Shown: piece after piece, positions 13,046 through 24,754 of the stretch | Layout of the letters: each line of letters starts with the position of its first letter | Numbering within the stretch: position 1 is the stretch's first letter | NCBI GenBank assembly: GCA_030549175.1 | Contig: JAUKUA010000005.1 | Span: 1,612,001 to 1,676,000, forward strand | DNA from: Lasiosphaeris hirsuta | Taxonomy: Eukaryota > Ascomycota > Sordariomycetes > Sordariales > Lasiosphaeriaceae | Direction of reading: 5' to 3' | DNA length: 64,000 nt | Notes under the pieces: model-generated | Database searches by the model: none | What the model was told of the DNA's origin: nothing | Seen by the model: only the letters and a program-made list of their open reading frames with translations | Position numbers and translations under genes: made by a program

Positions 13046-13624
13046 ATGTCGACACCATCAGACCAAGTTTACCGCAGAGTGGGCCGCGGCGGTGCGGGGA
13101 ACTGGTACAGCAAGAAGGACGTCGAGGAGGCCGAGAAGCTCCAAGCAGCCGCTGTCCGTACCCCTTATTCACCAGCCAAAATGCTTATCAAGACAGCCTA
13201 AAGACCCCAATTGCTCACAACGCCCCCACAGGACCTCGAAGCCCAAAAGCATGCGGCCACCCCCGCAGCCGTAGCAGCAGCCGCCGCTGCTGAGTCGGCA
13301 CCGGCCTACACGCGCGCTGGGCGCGGTGGTGCGGGCAACTTCAAGGACGCGGCCACCGCCGCGGCCAGTGTGCAGCTGGAGCGCGAGGAGGTGCTGCGGG
13401 CACAGGCGTCCAGCACCGCCAAGCCGCGCACGGCGGGCCTCAGCGGGCGCGGCGGCGCCGGCAACTGGAACGACACGACGGCGCTGGGCGGCGCGCAGCA
13501 GGAGCGGGACCAGCGCAAGGTCGAAGACCTTGAGCTCAAGGTGCTGCAGGATGTTGACGCCGTGCTGGCGGCCCCCGCCCCGGCCTATAAGCAGGCCGAG
13601 AAGGAGAGGGATTTGGAGGCGTGA
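13046..13624 (+). CDS. DUF3602 family protein, Par32-like
   Basis: Exons 13046-13153 and 13232-13624 encode 166 residues. Three copies of the family signature are visible: VGRGGAGNWYS (about residues 11-21), AGRGGAGNFKD and SGRGGAGNWND, separated by Ala-rich helical spacers. This repeat defines DUF3602, whose characterised yeast member Par32 is phosphorylated when TOR is inhibited and binds and inhibits ammonium transporters under nitrogen-rich conditions. Transfer of that role to this protein is inference; fungal genomes often carry several DUF3602 proteins. The intron donor is GTCCGT, weaker than its neighbours, but the acceptor CACAG and the phase are good. The upstream region has a TATA box and AGGGG motifs. 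Confidence 0.85.
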
Positions 13625-14138
13625 GTGGGGACGGGAAAGGTGTAGGATAAGGGAGGTTGCAGTTACTTTTCGATGATGTTGAATGATACCCAGGAGCTGC
13701 AGTAGGAGGTGACAAAAAGTTGGCATGGTATCGGTTTAGGACACTTGCTTGATGCATGGATCTGTTTGGGTTAATTCTCAGCCTGCAATGGCATGTTTTG
13801 AGTTCTATTCAATCGGACTTCCCAAAAATGTGAATTTGATGCTGCATCCATATCTTCCAGTAACACTGGACTGGGCAGGCAAGGCTGCTCTGGAGTCTGA
13901 AGTCTGAAATGCTTTACCTCATATCACCCTTTATCAAACCAACAAGACCCGATAAGGCAAGCTTTATCGTTTACCCGCAGGTGAGACCCCGGTTCAAGGA
14001 TACCCACATCTTGCCGACAGCCAACCACGCGATCGGCAGCCACTCGAAAAAAGTTCGACAATCCCAACTTCCAAACGTCACCGCGCCGTCCGCTTCTTCT
14101 CCGACTGACCCCCCTTACACCTCCACAATCAGATAGCC
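13625..14138. other. Intergenic spacer between the Par32-like gene and TIM14
   Basis: This is the 3' flank of the Par32-like gene followed by the short promoter of TIM14. No further gene is seen. Confidence 0.5.
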
Positions 14139-14660
14139 ATGGCATCAGTTCTCGCAATCGGCACCGGCGTCGCAGTCGCCGCCTTCCTGGTACGGCCCAC
14201 CCTCCTCTTCCTCCTCCCTGGCCCTCCTCCCTCGCCCCTGCCCCGTATCCTCCCCCGAACCAAAACCCCGAGCCCAGTCCATCACTAACACCTAAACCAG
14301 GGCAGAGCAGGCCTCGTCGCCTTCCGCCGCTCGCGAGGCGGTGTCGGCGCCCTCGGCAAGGCCTTCTACAAGGGCGGCTTCGAGCCGCGCATGAACAAGC
14401 ACGAGGCGACCCTGATCCTGTCGCTCAAGTCAGTCCCGGCCCCCCCATTCCGCCGTCCCCCCCTTTAATACAACGCATGCATGCGGAGACTAACACACCA
14501 CCCCCCCCCCCATCACAGCGAGCGCAGCCTCTCCAAGGACAAGGTCCGCAAGGCGCACCGCAACCTAATGCTGCTCAACCACCCTGACCGCGGTGGCAGC
14601 CCGTACCTCGCGACAAAGGTCAACGAGGCAAAGGAGTTCTTGGAGAAGGGCGCGTCCTAG
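14139..14660 (+). CDS. TIM14: Mitochondrial import motor J-protein Tim14/Pam18
   Basis: Exons 14139-14189, 14301-14428 and 14519-14660 give 106 residues, a normal fungal Tim14 length. An N-terminal hydrophobic segment ([20 protein letters not shown]) is the inner-membrane anchor. A conserved [12 protein letters not shown] stretch follows, then the J domain with the HPD motif in [14 protein letters not shown]. Tim14 sits in the TIM23-PAM complex of the mitochondrial inner membrane and, through HPD, stimulates ATP hydrolysis by matrix Hsp70 to drive protein import. The first exon has only 17 codons and no exon shows a J domain clearly alone, so this gene is easily missed. Intron 2 carries an 11-C run just before its acceptor. 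Confidence 0.95.
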
Positions 14661-15404
14661 TACCACACCCGCGGCAGTTGATTGCAGCACCACTGACTGG
14701 AGTCTGAAGACTTGAAATGAGTTGCGACCGCCCGACGCGAGAGAAACGAGACGAGCCGGCGACCGCATCCTCGATTTCCGGCCGACTACCTACTGAACAG
14801 TTCTAACATCGGTCACGAGGTGGGAACTTTGCAAAGTGTTACAGTCAGGCTTGCCCTCGGCAGACATATGCAACGTGTAGCTTGTACAAAACCATCACAT
14901 CTATCATAGCACTGGCGTTTGGGGTTCAGGGGTTCGGACGGACGAATTTCTGGAATTTGCTTGGTGTTGGTTATCTACTCTCCAAGGAGGAAGTTTGATG
15001 CGCCTGAGTGATAATAGCCCCAGAAGATAGCTCTCGAGGCCATTCTATCTTTCGCCTTGGAATAACCCTTTTGCTGCACATATATCGCGCTCACAGGCGA
15101 ACAGCAAGCGACTCTCCTCCACAACACAAAATCTCTCCTTGTCCAAGTGAATATCTTCCAACCACCACACAGGTGTAGCCAGTTAAATCCTCTTGGACAT
15201 TCCCAACACATCTCCAGAATAAAGACGCTCAGAAAAGTGAAAAGACGCTGAGATACAGCAACTGTATCAAGAGTAATGTCGAAGATCGCTCGCAAGTGTT
15301 CCCCTCTCTTGCTGCTACTGACTGGGGATATCGATCCATCATATCGCCCTTGGGTGAATCTGGTGTTTCGATACGCACAGCTTTCGCATGCTTGTTTGGG
15401 TAAA
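14661..15404. other. Convergent intergenic region
   Basis: 3' flanks of TIM14 (+) and of the Gfd2-like gene (-). Nothing else is recognised. Confidence 0.5.
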
Positions 15405-17426
15405 CTAGGGATTGTTGGACTCGCCAAAGTGACGACTGATAGGCTCACCACCATCGGTATCCTCGCCGCCGCTGCTCCATCCCTCTCCCTGCTGCTCTTT
15501 TTTCTTGAACTCGCCAAAGGGGACGTGACTATCACCATTCGCAGTTAGCAAATAATATCTTTGAAACGCACCTGTTTGTGAATGTGGCCGTCAGTCTTAG
15601 CTTACCCTGAAATCTTTTGAGAGCTAGTCTTCTCGGTGAGTTTCTCAAGGCTCATCACACGTTTCTTGATGGCCAAGCTAATCATTGCCTGCAGCGTGTA
15701 CACGGCGTCATTTCCGGCGTTGTGTAGGTTACGAGAATCAATATCCAACCAGTCAAGGAGCGACTTCAGTTTGGCTGCATTGGAGCTGCGGTTGATGAAT
15801 TGCTCCATCTCCCGTGTGTCGACCACTTCGACGAAGTTCGGAACAATGTTGATATCATAGCCGATGAGATTGAGATACCTGATATCAGATGATGCTTCGT
15901 GAAAAACAAGCACTACAGGACGACCGATGGCTGATTCGTTGATGATCTTGTCGAGAGTCGCCGCACACTCGTCGAGTAAGACGACGTCGCTCTCACTGGG
16001 AGACATTCATTAGTATGCATTCATGAGCGCCGAGCTTGTGAGGCTTACCCAAAATCGAATCGGTCAGGGCAGCCTGCGAGGTACGTAGAGTTACGCATCC
16101 AGGCATTCTCCTTGACCCGAATATGGTGGGCGTCGATGAAATCAAACCACTTCTTGCCACCCTCGCCCGGGGCCACATTTGAAATTTTGGCAGTGTCCAA
16201 TATGGCCACACCAATCTCGGTGAGTTTGTTGTTTTCATGCTCGTAGGCCTCAAGGTCAATGGCTATGAACACGACCGATCGTTCCATTTCCTCTGCCATA
16301 GACATGCTGAGGTCCAGCGAGGGCTTCGCCTTCTCAGCAGCGGCCGACTTCTTGCGCAGTCCGAGGTAGCGCTGAACCCTTTTTATCGAGTGTCCCCAGT
16401 CTCTATGGGCTTCGGCACGCTTCTTGCGGGTTTTCTCTGACTTGTTTTTCTTTTGACCATGTCCAGCTTGGCCGATTGCATTCATCGTACCAAGGAAATT
16501 GTCGATTGCTGTCTTGTTCATCTTATCGGCTGGATTGCGCTTCGGAACTGCGTCACTCAACTCCTCAAAATGATCATGGCTGGTAGAGCGACCCATAAAG
16601 CGTGGTCGCGGCACACCATCATGGCCAAAGGCTAGCTTCAAATTATCTCCGAGACTTCCGCCGGGGATTGCGAGCTTAAGGTCTAGCTCGGCGTTGACAA
16701 CCTTGAGGTGATGCTCAAACTGATATGTAGGCACGAAGAAGACGGGGTTTTTTATGTACGCCGGGGGGTAGTGGAGGTAGAAGCTAATGCAGTGTTAGAT
16801 GTGTGATTCTCAAATATGGGTATGGAGAGCAAATTTACAAGTCCCAGAGCTGATTTCCGAGAAGAGCCTCCACCGTGAAGTAAGACGACGCCTTGGTAGC
16901 GTTGTCAGTTATGCCAGGCTAGGGAATTACCTCGTATGGTAGCTGTTCAACTTACCAGACCAGCACTGGTCTTACCAGTAAACCGTCCGAGGTAGTCCAC
17001 CACGAGTGTCCAGGGGGTGAATTTCGTATCAGGCTTCGACGCTTCTCCCACCTTGAGGCCTGTTTTCTCCCAGTTGACCTTCTCCCCCTTTGTGGCTCTG
17101 CGCACAAAACCCGGCTCGTCAGAAATAAACTGTCTTGCCTTGTTGAGGTTGTAGTTGCGGGGCTCCTCATAAGTCTGACCATACTCCTCGATAGTCAGGC
17201 TGTGGGTGCCATGAATCATGTCGGCAGAGCCGCAAGTCTCATAGCCATCATCCTCTCCGTCGCCGGGGCTATCATAACTGTCGTCGGGATTGTTAATTCC
17301 ACCCGACATGGCGGATGACGTGGTCTTTGTTTGGGAGGAGGCTGCGTCCGAAGGATGAAAGCCCTCCCACATCTCCTGCTGTCCAGTGAGGTCCTTGAGG
17401 AGACTGCCGAGATTCTCGGACCCCAT
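15405..17426 (-). CDS. Gfd2/YDR514C-like protein with DEDDh 3'-5' exonuclease fold
   Basis: Five exons (17426-16956, 16918-16839, 16783-16049, 15995-15606, 15528-15405) give 599 residues. The C-terminal half carries the RNase-H-like DEDDh core: [10 protein letters not shown] (Asp and Glu near residues 360-362), [13 protein letters not shown] (Asp about 466) and [13 protein letters not shown] (His about 520, Asp about 525). The surrounding [10 protein letters not shown] and ending are typical of the Gfd2/YDR514C-like C-terminal domain, known from yeast proteins linked to mRNA export by genetics. The N-terminal half is acidic, then basic before the nuclease domain ([18 protein letters not shown]), suggesting nucleic-acid contact. 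The start is the first ATG after a likely spliced 5' leader. The QDE-2-interacting exonuclease QIP shares the fold, so that identity is a weaker alternative. Confidence 0.82.
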
Positions 17427-18335
17427 ACTGTCAGATGCCGTCACGTAGCTATTGGTAGGGATGTTGAGTTAGGAGATTATGGCGATACCCACCGACAGAT
17501 GAGGACGCGTCTGTAATAAGGTACCTTGAATGGCTGTGCAGATGGTGCACGGGTCGGTCCACGAAGCGACCGGTAGTAAGGACGTGACTGCCGAGCAAAA
17601 TTCACTGCGAGAAGAGTCAGAGTGAAAAAGGCAGGACTGCCGACAGAAAGGGCGACAGAAAAGGAAGAGCCCCATACTGAAGCGCCAGAAAGGAAGTCAC
17701 GATGCTGGAAAGACATGGGAGGAATAACTTACCTTGACTCGTAAAGAAAAGGAACTGGTGCTTGGTCCGGACGTGACTTTCAGATGGCACAAGCAGAACA
17801 AGCACGAAGGAAAGAACGATGTGAGATCAACAAACGCCAGGTACCAACCAGGTGCAGGAGTCGTGCATTCAGGGTTTGCACAGCTCGCAAACGGTTCGCT
17901 GCCTACGTAAAGCAGTAGGCCTCAAGTAGTACCTACTAACACCAGTTTCGCGCAAGCTTGTGCCGACAAAGGAAAACGGCGAGTGAAAAGATGCAGGTCA
18001 CTTGTCAAATTGCAACTCACAACTCACCGGAATTTCTATCCAGTACTTAGATGCTCGAGGGGATGGATGTTGGGCCGGCCCCTCTTTCGGCAATGGCAAT
18101 ACAACAAACGTGATATCAGGCGCCAAAATATTTGTTAAAGGCTGCTTTCTACGCCTGGCAGTTATTGAAGCTATCATGGGGTTGTAGTTTGAACATTCAA
18201 AATACCACATGTCATTTTACCCCAGATCGCATCAATGGCAAACTGCCCGTCGAAGTCCCAAGCCACTAAACTCCATCTGTGCTGTTTTTTTTTACCCGGC
18301 GTTTCATGGTAAATAAAACCCACACACAGAGCATG
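17427..18335 (-). other. Spliced 5' leader of the Gfd2-like gene and 3' flank of Ku80
   Basis: No ATG occurs on the minus strand for over 100 nt before the chosen start. A strong donor (CAAG then GTAAGT, intron from 17732) and acceptor (TCGCAG, exon resumes at 17604) suggest a 5'-UTR intron of 128 nt. A second acceptor with a CTAAC branch site (CAATAG, about 17449) lies just upstream of the start. These are sequence calls only. Confidence 0.4.
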
Positions 18336-20835
18336 TCATGTTGTAAACTTGTGCGAAAGCAGTTAGCAAACGCAAATTTGCCAGGAAGCTGGCAGCTTAC
18401 CTCTTTTGCTTCAGCCTCTGTGACTTCAGATACTTCGGACTCATCCTGTGTGATGAGGCCTAGCTTACCCCCAACAATGTGCTTGAACCACATTTCTCTG
18501 CGGTCGCCATTTAGCTCCCCAGAGAGCATGCTCTTCTTCAGAGACACTAAAAACTTGTTATAGAGCCCTGGTACCTCGAGACCAATGAGTTCGTCCCGCA
18601 TGATGCGAAGATTCTCAGCAGCCTGTGCGTAAAACAGATCTGCGAAGCTGTCCTCAACGAGCTTCCGGATGATGTTACCCATCTGTTTTGCAGCGCTCTC
18701 GACAGTTGCATCATCATCCGCCGTCGCAAGAGCCTGCTTGAATTCCGGGATTGCGTTTGAAGGTGAAATGGTGGTTCTTCGGCTTTGTCCCAAGAGGGAA
18801 TCGATGTCGAGGCCTGAGAGCGGCTTAACTTGGTCTTTTTTGCCGCGCTTTCCCTGGGCTTTTGGCGGGACTAGAGTCTAATGAGCAACCTCCCAAGAGA
18901 GTTGAGAAGAGGGCATATCTACCTTTCTTGACTTCGGCGATCTCAATAAGTGACTCAATGTCTGCTCTTGCATTTTCTATCAAGTTATCTGGCGGCTTGG
19001 AGAAACGAACCAAAATATCTGCCGGAGGCCCTACTGGCTCATCTGGATGAACAGCACGGGCACGGATAGCCTGATTTATGCGGTGGATGACAGGATTGTA
19101 GAGCTCGTCGATCGGTGCATACTCGGCAGGTTTTCTGGTACCATGTTAGTACGGGTTGTCAAGTGAGTACCAGGTCCTGACCCTTCGTCGTCAGTTCCAA
19201 ATGTCGAGATGTCCATCGAGTCAACAAAATCGCTCATTGCCTGGTTGAGATCGTCTGAGGGAAGGAGGCGATGTTCGGTCAGTACATGGCCAGTGACGGT
19301 CAGCACCTTGTCCAAGGGAGGAAACTGGTAAGTGCGTACGTCCTCCGCAAACGGCAGTGGCACATCGTACAGGCACTCAAAGGGGTCTTCGATTCCTGGA
19401 TTGGGCTTGAGTAAGAAAAGCTGCGGCTGGGCTCCGTCTTTCTGGACATATCGTGCCACGGCATACGACTCAACCTCATGCAGCGCATGAATGAGTGCCG
19501 AAAGTGCTAGCTCCGATTCCTCGTTGTGCTTTTGTGCGGCGATAATACCTGTTTCACCCATGTTGAGAAACGGCTCGTACTGCGCATAACACTATTAGCA
19601 TCTACCGCAACAAGGAAGGTTGTAGAACGACATACGCTGCTGAACGGAACGAAGCCTATTATTGTGAATTCCTTCTTTGTTTCCAGTTTAGTGACGGAGA
19701 AGTCGGATTCGCTGAAGGGGACAACCGTTCGGCCGTATTGGTATCCCTTCGCGAGCCCCTCAAACTCGACGTCTCTCTTTCCACCAGGCGCATCCGGGTC
19801 ATTAACCCTGTAGGTGCGCATGTGCTTGACGCTGGAGAACTCGGTGCCGCCCATTTCCACGTCCTCATCCAGGACTATCGCCAATTGAGAAGGTCCACCG
19901 ACAAGCTCCGGCTTGGTGACCACGGTACTTGCCGTAGGTGGGGGCGCACGCTTGGTCTTGAAATACCGCTCAACGTGGATGCTCAAGGCATCCTTATACT
20001 GAGCGGGATCACCAAGTGTGAGCGATCCATCATAGGTTTTGAAAGGCTTCACAGGCTTGATTCTTGGAATGGCAAGTTCCTCGACCGCCTGCGCCATGGT
20101 TCCAAATACAGCATTCTGACATTGGTCTACCAGCTTCAGCAGGACCTGCTCATTAGTAGCCTAAGATGTATTTAGTGGGACTGCGATGCTAAACGACGTG
20201 GATGGGTGGCTGCCTTACCTTGACTGAAGACTTGTCCTCTTCCTTGAGGCCGTAGTCGGCATCGTCAAAATCAACACCGCTGAAATCGTCAGGCTATTTG
20301 CGGCAGAGATAGGCCGCGATCCCAACAGCACTTACATGATAACTAACTCGATGCCGAGCTCGTTCAGCTTTTCCGCCACATCGGCGATGGATTTCTCGGC
20401 ATCATCTATCGGCGTATCTGCATTTGTAACGAGGAAGATCTTTCTGTTATACTTCAGCTTTTTTGTGAACACCTCAATCATGGACAAGGCAACGACGATG
20501 GCGGAGATGGCATCCCCGCCCGAGGCGCGGGACGGCTTGATTTTGCGATGCAGCTCCTTTAAATCGGACATGCTCATGGAACCGATTTGCTGAAGGATAG
20601 ATATGTTCTCATAGCCTTCGAGGCCGTCATTGTGTTGGGGATTGTCCGTCTTGTTGGTGCCGAGGCCGACGACACCTACGGTCCAGGTTTTGCGGTTGGC
20701 AGCGACAGTCGTCGAGATCTTGTCCCAAACATAGCGCATACTCCAATCCAGGTCTGACTCGGAGCGGCCATTATGGAAATCGGCCATCGACTCGCCAAGG
20801 TCGACGATGTAGACAGCGGCCTCCTTGTCGGCCAT
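18336..20835 (-). CDS. KU80: Ku80, NHEJ DNA end-binding subunit (Mus-52/Ku80 type)
   Basis: Seven exons (20835-20336, 20279-20219, 20160-19636, 19579-19182, 19134-18923, 18870-18401, 18347-18336) encode 725 residues. The N-terminal von Willebrand A-like domain begins at VYIVDLGESM and continues through IFLVTNADTP. A central Ku beta-barrel contains YRVNDPDAPGG, GYQYGRTVVPF and EFTIIGFVPF. The helical C-terminal arm ends SEVTEAEAKEFTT. Ku80 pairs with Ku70 to ring broken DNA ends and start non-homologous end joining, and it acts at telomeres. The last exon is only four codons; it is supported by GTAAGC, a GCTAAC branch site and CACAAG. Reading through instead would add an atypical tail ending at 18266. 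The start is MADKEAAVYIVD. Confidence 0.93.
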
Positions 20836-21416
20836 GGTTGCGGGCTTTGAACGCTACAATTGCAATTGTGAAGAGGAGAAAAAAGGCATCAAGATATGTA
20901 TTTTAGACGGCACAGTAGGTAGGACCGTTCCGACGCAGGCTGATATCAGCTCGATAAATCAGATTGGCCTGGCTATGTCATTCATGGTTGGTGTCCAGTG
21001 CTTTCTAGCTAGGCCAGGCACCATCGCGGATCAAAAATCGCGTTCAGCGCTGTTTGCCCCGCGTGAGCACATGGTCTCGTGTTTGCGGGAGTGCCTGGGG
21101 CACGTCCATACGGACGCTCGGGCCATATATGACGTTTTGGTTATTACCATCCTGAGGTCGGTTGCAGTCTAGCGCGTATGTACCTATAATGCATACCTAT
21201 ACCACGGGTGGTCGGCACCTGGGCCTTCAAATGCCGTGCGTTGCATTGGGACGACCAAATGAACAAGACCTCAGGCTGTTTCGAAACATTCCGTTGACTT
21301 CGTCATCACTTCGTCCCAAAGCCAGCCTTATTTCTACCTCACCCACCTCTTTTTCTTTCTACTCATAGGGGTCGTCTTCTTCTTCTTCGACACCTCACAT
21401 ATTAGCTACAACCACA
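20836..21416. promoter_or_regulatory. Divergent promoter region of KU80 and the TMEM205-like gene
   Basis: These 581 nt separate two start codons facing away from each other, so both promoters lie here. A CT-rich stretch precedes the plus-strand ATG. No specific factor site could be assigned. Confidence 0.5.
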
Positions 21417-22189
21417 ATGGCAAGCACCGGCTTGTTTTCGCCAGCTCCCTACCACATTCTCAGGTCGGTCATATCAGGAGCTCCCACCTAGTCTTATGGA
21501 CCTCACGTAGCATACACATGTCTGACTAGCACTCCTCAGCTATGGCACGCTTTTGGGCACCACTTTCTTCCATGTAAGACGCCTTCAACAGTGTATCCAC
21601 ACACTGCAGGCAAACAGGCTCTGACACCATCATATAGACTTTTGTGGGCGGCATCGTCTCTTTCCAGGAGCTATCTCGTCCCCAGTTCGCCCTCCTCATG
21701 GCCAAGCTTTTCCCCGTCTACTTCTCCATGCAGACAACACTGCCCGTAGTCCTAGCGCTGACCTTCCCGGCCAAAACGGCGTTCGGCTCTTCGGGCATTA
21801 CGGGAGTCCTTGACGCCGACAACCGCTGGGACGTGCTAGTTCCCATCGCTACCACCTTTTTGACCGCCCTAGCGAACCTCGCCGTCGTGGGGCCAGCCAC
21901 GACGAAGTGCATGCACCAACGGAAGCTTCAAGGTTGGTAGTCACCAGTATACACTACGACCTTGATGGACATACAAATGCCCGGCGAGTGGGAGGGTTGG
22001 ATCTGAAAGCTGACGGGGGGAGCAGAGAAGAAAGACGGTAAAAAGAGCTACGATGCTCCGCCTCGGTCGCAAGAAATGGCCGCTCTGAACAAGCAGTTCG
22101 GCATGCTCCACGGTGTCTCGTCATTGCTTAATCTTGTGTCGTTTATCGGAACGGTTTCATATGCCTGGTCGCTGGCTTCGCGACTCTGA
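21417..22189 (+). CDS. TMEM205-like (DUF4149) membrane protein
   Basis: Exons 21417-21463, 21540-21573, 21638-21932 and 22026-22189 give 179 residues with about four membrane spans: YHILSYGTLLGTTFFHTFVG, a segment around VYFSMQTTLPVVLALTF, LVPIATTFLTALANLAVVGP, and the C-terminal SLLNLVSFIGTVSYAWSLAS. The first span with its FVGGIVSF ending, the Q-x-x-LFPVYF motif, the GPATTKCM motif and the closing LHG-x-SSLLN are hallmarks of TMEM205/DUF4149 proteins, found across fungi and animals. The animal protein is associated with cisplatin tolerance; the fungal role is unknown. Exon 2 is only 34 nt. KU80 is divergently transcribed from the same spacer. Confidence 0.88.
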
Positions 22190-22776
22190 AAACATCGCCG
22201 ACCAGCCACAAGATGAACCCGTCCAAAACATTGAATATTGTGTGGGGATGGGTAGATGTGTGTACATGGTAAATCTGTTTCGCTTCTCATCCATCTCTGC
22301 AGACTCTCCATCATCTAGAGCAATGTTTAATTACAAGTGCGGGCAATTTATATGCCCTTTCTCAAGATGCTCTCATTTGTTCCAGAATACCTTCCGATGA
22401 CTCGAAGACTCGATGCTGTTTCTGAGAAAGGGGAAAAAGGACCGGCCGCAATGAATCCTCCCAAAAGCAAACCTATCCCGTATCCCGTACGCCAATGTAT
22501 GGTGGGTAGTGATCCCTCTTCTCTAGACGTTCAAAGACGCTCGACGCTGCCGAGTCGTGCCAACAAATGAAAAATATTAAGAAAAAGAAAGAAGTCCCGT
22601 GAGGGTCAATTGGTATCGCGGCTGGTGGTATCGTGAAGAAAAAATCCGAGGCTATGATCAAGAGAGAGAGAGAGAGAGGCGGTTGCTTTGTTCTGGGCGA
22701 TACAGGACGAAGCGGTCGATGGTCAGACCGAAAACCGAGGGCATGGATGTCGAGAGTCGCTTAGGTGGCTGGCAGC
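22190..22776. other. Convergent intergenic region
   Basis: 3' flanks of the TMEM205-like gene and the 178-residue gene. A GA dinucleotide microsatellite lies near 22663-22677. Nothing else is recognised. Confidence 0.5.
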
Positions 22777-23313
22777 TCACTTGCGCTCAGGCAGTCGCAG
22801 CAGATCCTCCCGCGCCTGTCGAAGCGAGTTCTTGGTTTTCTCGAAATCCTGAGCCTGCTTCTCCTTGTCGACCACGGGGGGCTTTCTGTCGCGTGCGTTC
22901 TTGACGTAGTGGCTCAGGGACCACTTTTGGGCTGGACGGGCGAGCATCTCCTCAAGACTAGGCTCGTGGGTCGGCTTGGGGAACTCGCGTGACATGGCGT
23001 CGAGCCTGACCTTCGGGGCAGGGATAGTCGCCGCCCGCAGGACATGGGAAGGGCAGCCGTCGGCAAGGTCAGAGGCAGTTGAAGATATGGAGCTCCGGTG
23101 GGAGCCAGAGACAGCAGCGGGACCAGGGAGGATGTCCGAGTTGCCAGAGTCGGAGATGGCAGACTCTGATGGCGAGGTCAGAGCCGAGTAAGCCTGGTTG
23201 TTGGGCGACATGTTGTTGACCGAAAAGGAGGGTGAGTGTGGCAGCGACGACAACGGCGAGCGGGAGAAGGGGGAAACGAAAATGGAGTAAAGGTCTTCGA
23301 GGAAGGATGCCAT
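22777..23313 (-). CDS. Conserved fungal hypothetical protein (178 aa)
   Basis: A single exon starting at MASFLEDLYSIF, the first ATG; an in-frame ACG/TTG extension upstream is not needed. An amphipathic N-terminus (FLEDLYSIFVSPFSRSPLS) is followed by a Ser-rich disordered middle (about residues 20-85). The C-terminal basic and acidic block starts at EPSLEEMLARPAQKWSLSHY and continues into a predicted coiled coil (KEKQAQDFEKTKNSLRQARE). The LEEMLARPAQKWSLSHYV stretch looks like a conserved ascomycete motif, but I cannot name a family. The protein is probably soluble and may dimerise through the coiled coil. The short tail LLRLPERK ends the frame. Confidence 0.7.
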   Translation of the reverse strand: MASFLEDLYSIFVSPFSRSPLSSLPHSPSFSVNNMSPNNQAYSALTSPSESAISDSGNSDILPGPAAVSGSHRSSISSTASDLADGCPSHVLRAATIPAPKVRLDAMSREFPKPTHEPSLEEMLARPAQKWSLSHYVKNARDRKPPVVDKEKQAQDFEKTKNSLRQAREDLLRLPERK

Positions 23314-24754
23314 TGTGCAAAATTGGGCGAGGGTCACTCCTGTTATAGGTGTGCTCGTGCAAGCCGTCCCCGCTCTCGATCGTGTCCTGTCCCAGAGTTT
23401 CGAAATTCAAGGGTTTTCTTTTGAATTTTATTTTGTCAAATGCTCAACTCAAGAAACTTATTGACCGCAGGTGGACCGCACCCCACCTACCCCGATCCTA
23501 GCTTCAGACTAAGGTTCCAAAGTGGATTGAAGGCCGAAGCAGGGTTGATGACTTGCTTGCGTGTGTGTGGAGTAGTGTAGAAACGTGGAAAGCAGTGCGG
23601 GAGGCGATGAAAAATGTAATGGTGTAAACGAATGACTGGAGAGTCGGCTTTTAGCGGACTTGGGAACTGGAGCTGCGGGAAGAAGAGCGGGCGAATGCCG
23701 GAGCTGTTCGGAAACGAGAGGCTCACGGCCGGATGGAGGGGAGAAATGTTTCGGTGGCTAGACGGATATCCCGGGGACCCTGGTTTTCGGCAGGGTTTTC
23801 TGGAATGCGAGAGAATCAACCAAACACCAGAATGAAGATACTCGACGGGCGGATTGTAATATATACATATATATATATGCATATTTCTTCAGATGAGTCC
23901 TCATCACTCTCATAATGTGTTCGGTATTCCTCGCGGTTCCGGTTGGCCCGTGAATGCCTCCTGGTCGTTCATTCCCCAGCCTCATGGGCGGTCCATCGCA
24001 CCCCACATCCTTATTCCATTACACGAGAAGCACGGTAGAAGAAAAGCAAAAATGAGGTTTCGGCTCACCATACGGCCCTATCAACAACCCCTAAATCCTT
24101 GAGGCCAGCCCAGAACTGACAAACCTGACCCACGCCAAGAACAGCCATCCAATCTAGATCGAACCTGCAAACAGCGCAATTTCTCAGCAAGGTCATGCGG
24201 GCAGTTTAGGGCGCTCCAGGGCATGTCATTCCCCGGCCAGGCTTCCGTCGGTTCTGTCAAGCTTGCTTGCCGACCAGGCCCGCCCGGGGGATTGGATGGA
24301 TCCATGACATCCCACGCAGCTTGAAAACAGGAGCACTGCTCCAGATTGTCATGTGCCTTGAACAAAATGGAAAGTGCCGCCCCCACGCGCTCTCGCCCGG
24401 GCAACTTTGAAGTCACACAAACACTCTCCAAATTTCAAGATTCTTCGTGAGAGACTCGAACCAGCAATACCCGACGCTCGTGGCTGAGACTTTTACTGGT
24501 ATAATCAGATGTGCAAATAATAATCAATTCAGGAGGATGATCACTATGGTCTTGTCTTGGCGGGCCTAGGCACGCGCCGTCTTCCATCACCCCTCCAGGC
24601 CCCCTCTAGATCCTCCCCACAAACCAAACCGCCAAAGTCTCACCAAGCTGCCCGACTTGCGACGGTCGGCAACGGCTCGTGTTGCCTTCACACAAAAATT
24701 CTGCAGCCAGCCGCCCTAAACCTTAGATGTCTACACTACTCGACGAGATAGCAC
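23314..24754. other. Intergenic region
   Basis: This is the upstream region of the 178-aa gene, then the 3' flank of the DUF1295 gene. A TA-rich alternating stretch lies near 23858-23880. No supportable gene is seen. Confidence 0.45.
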
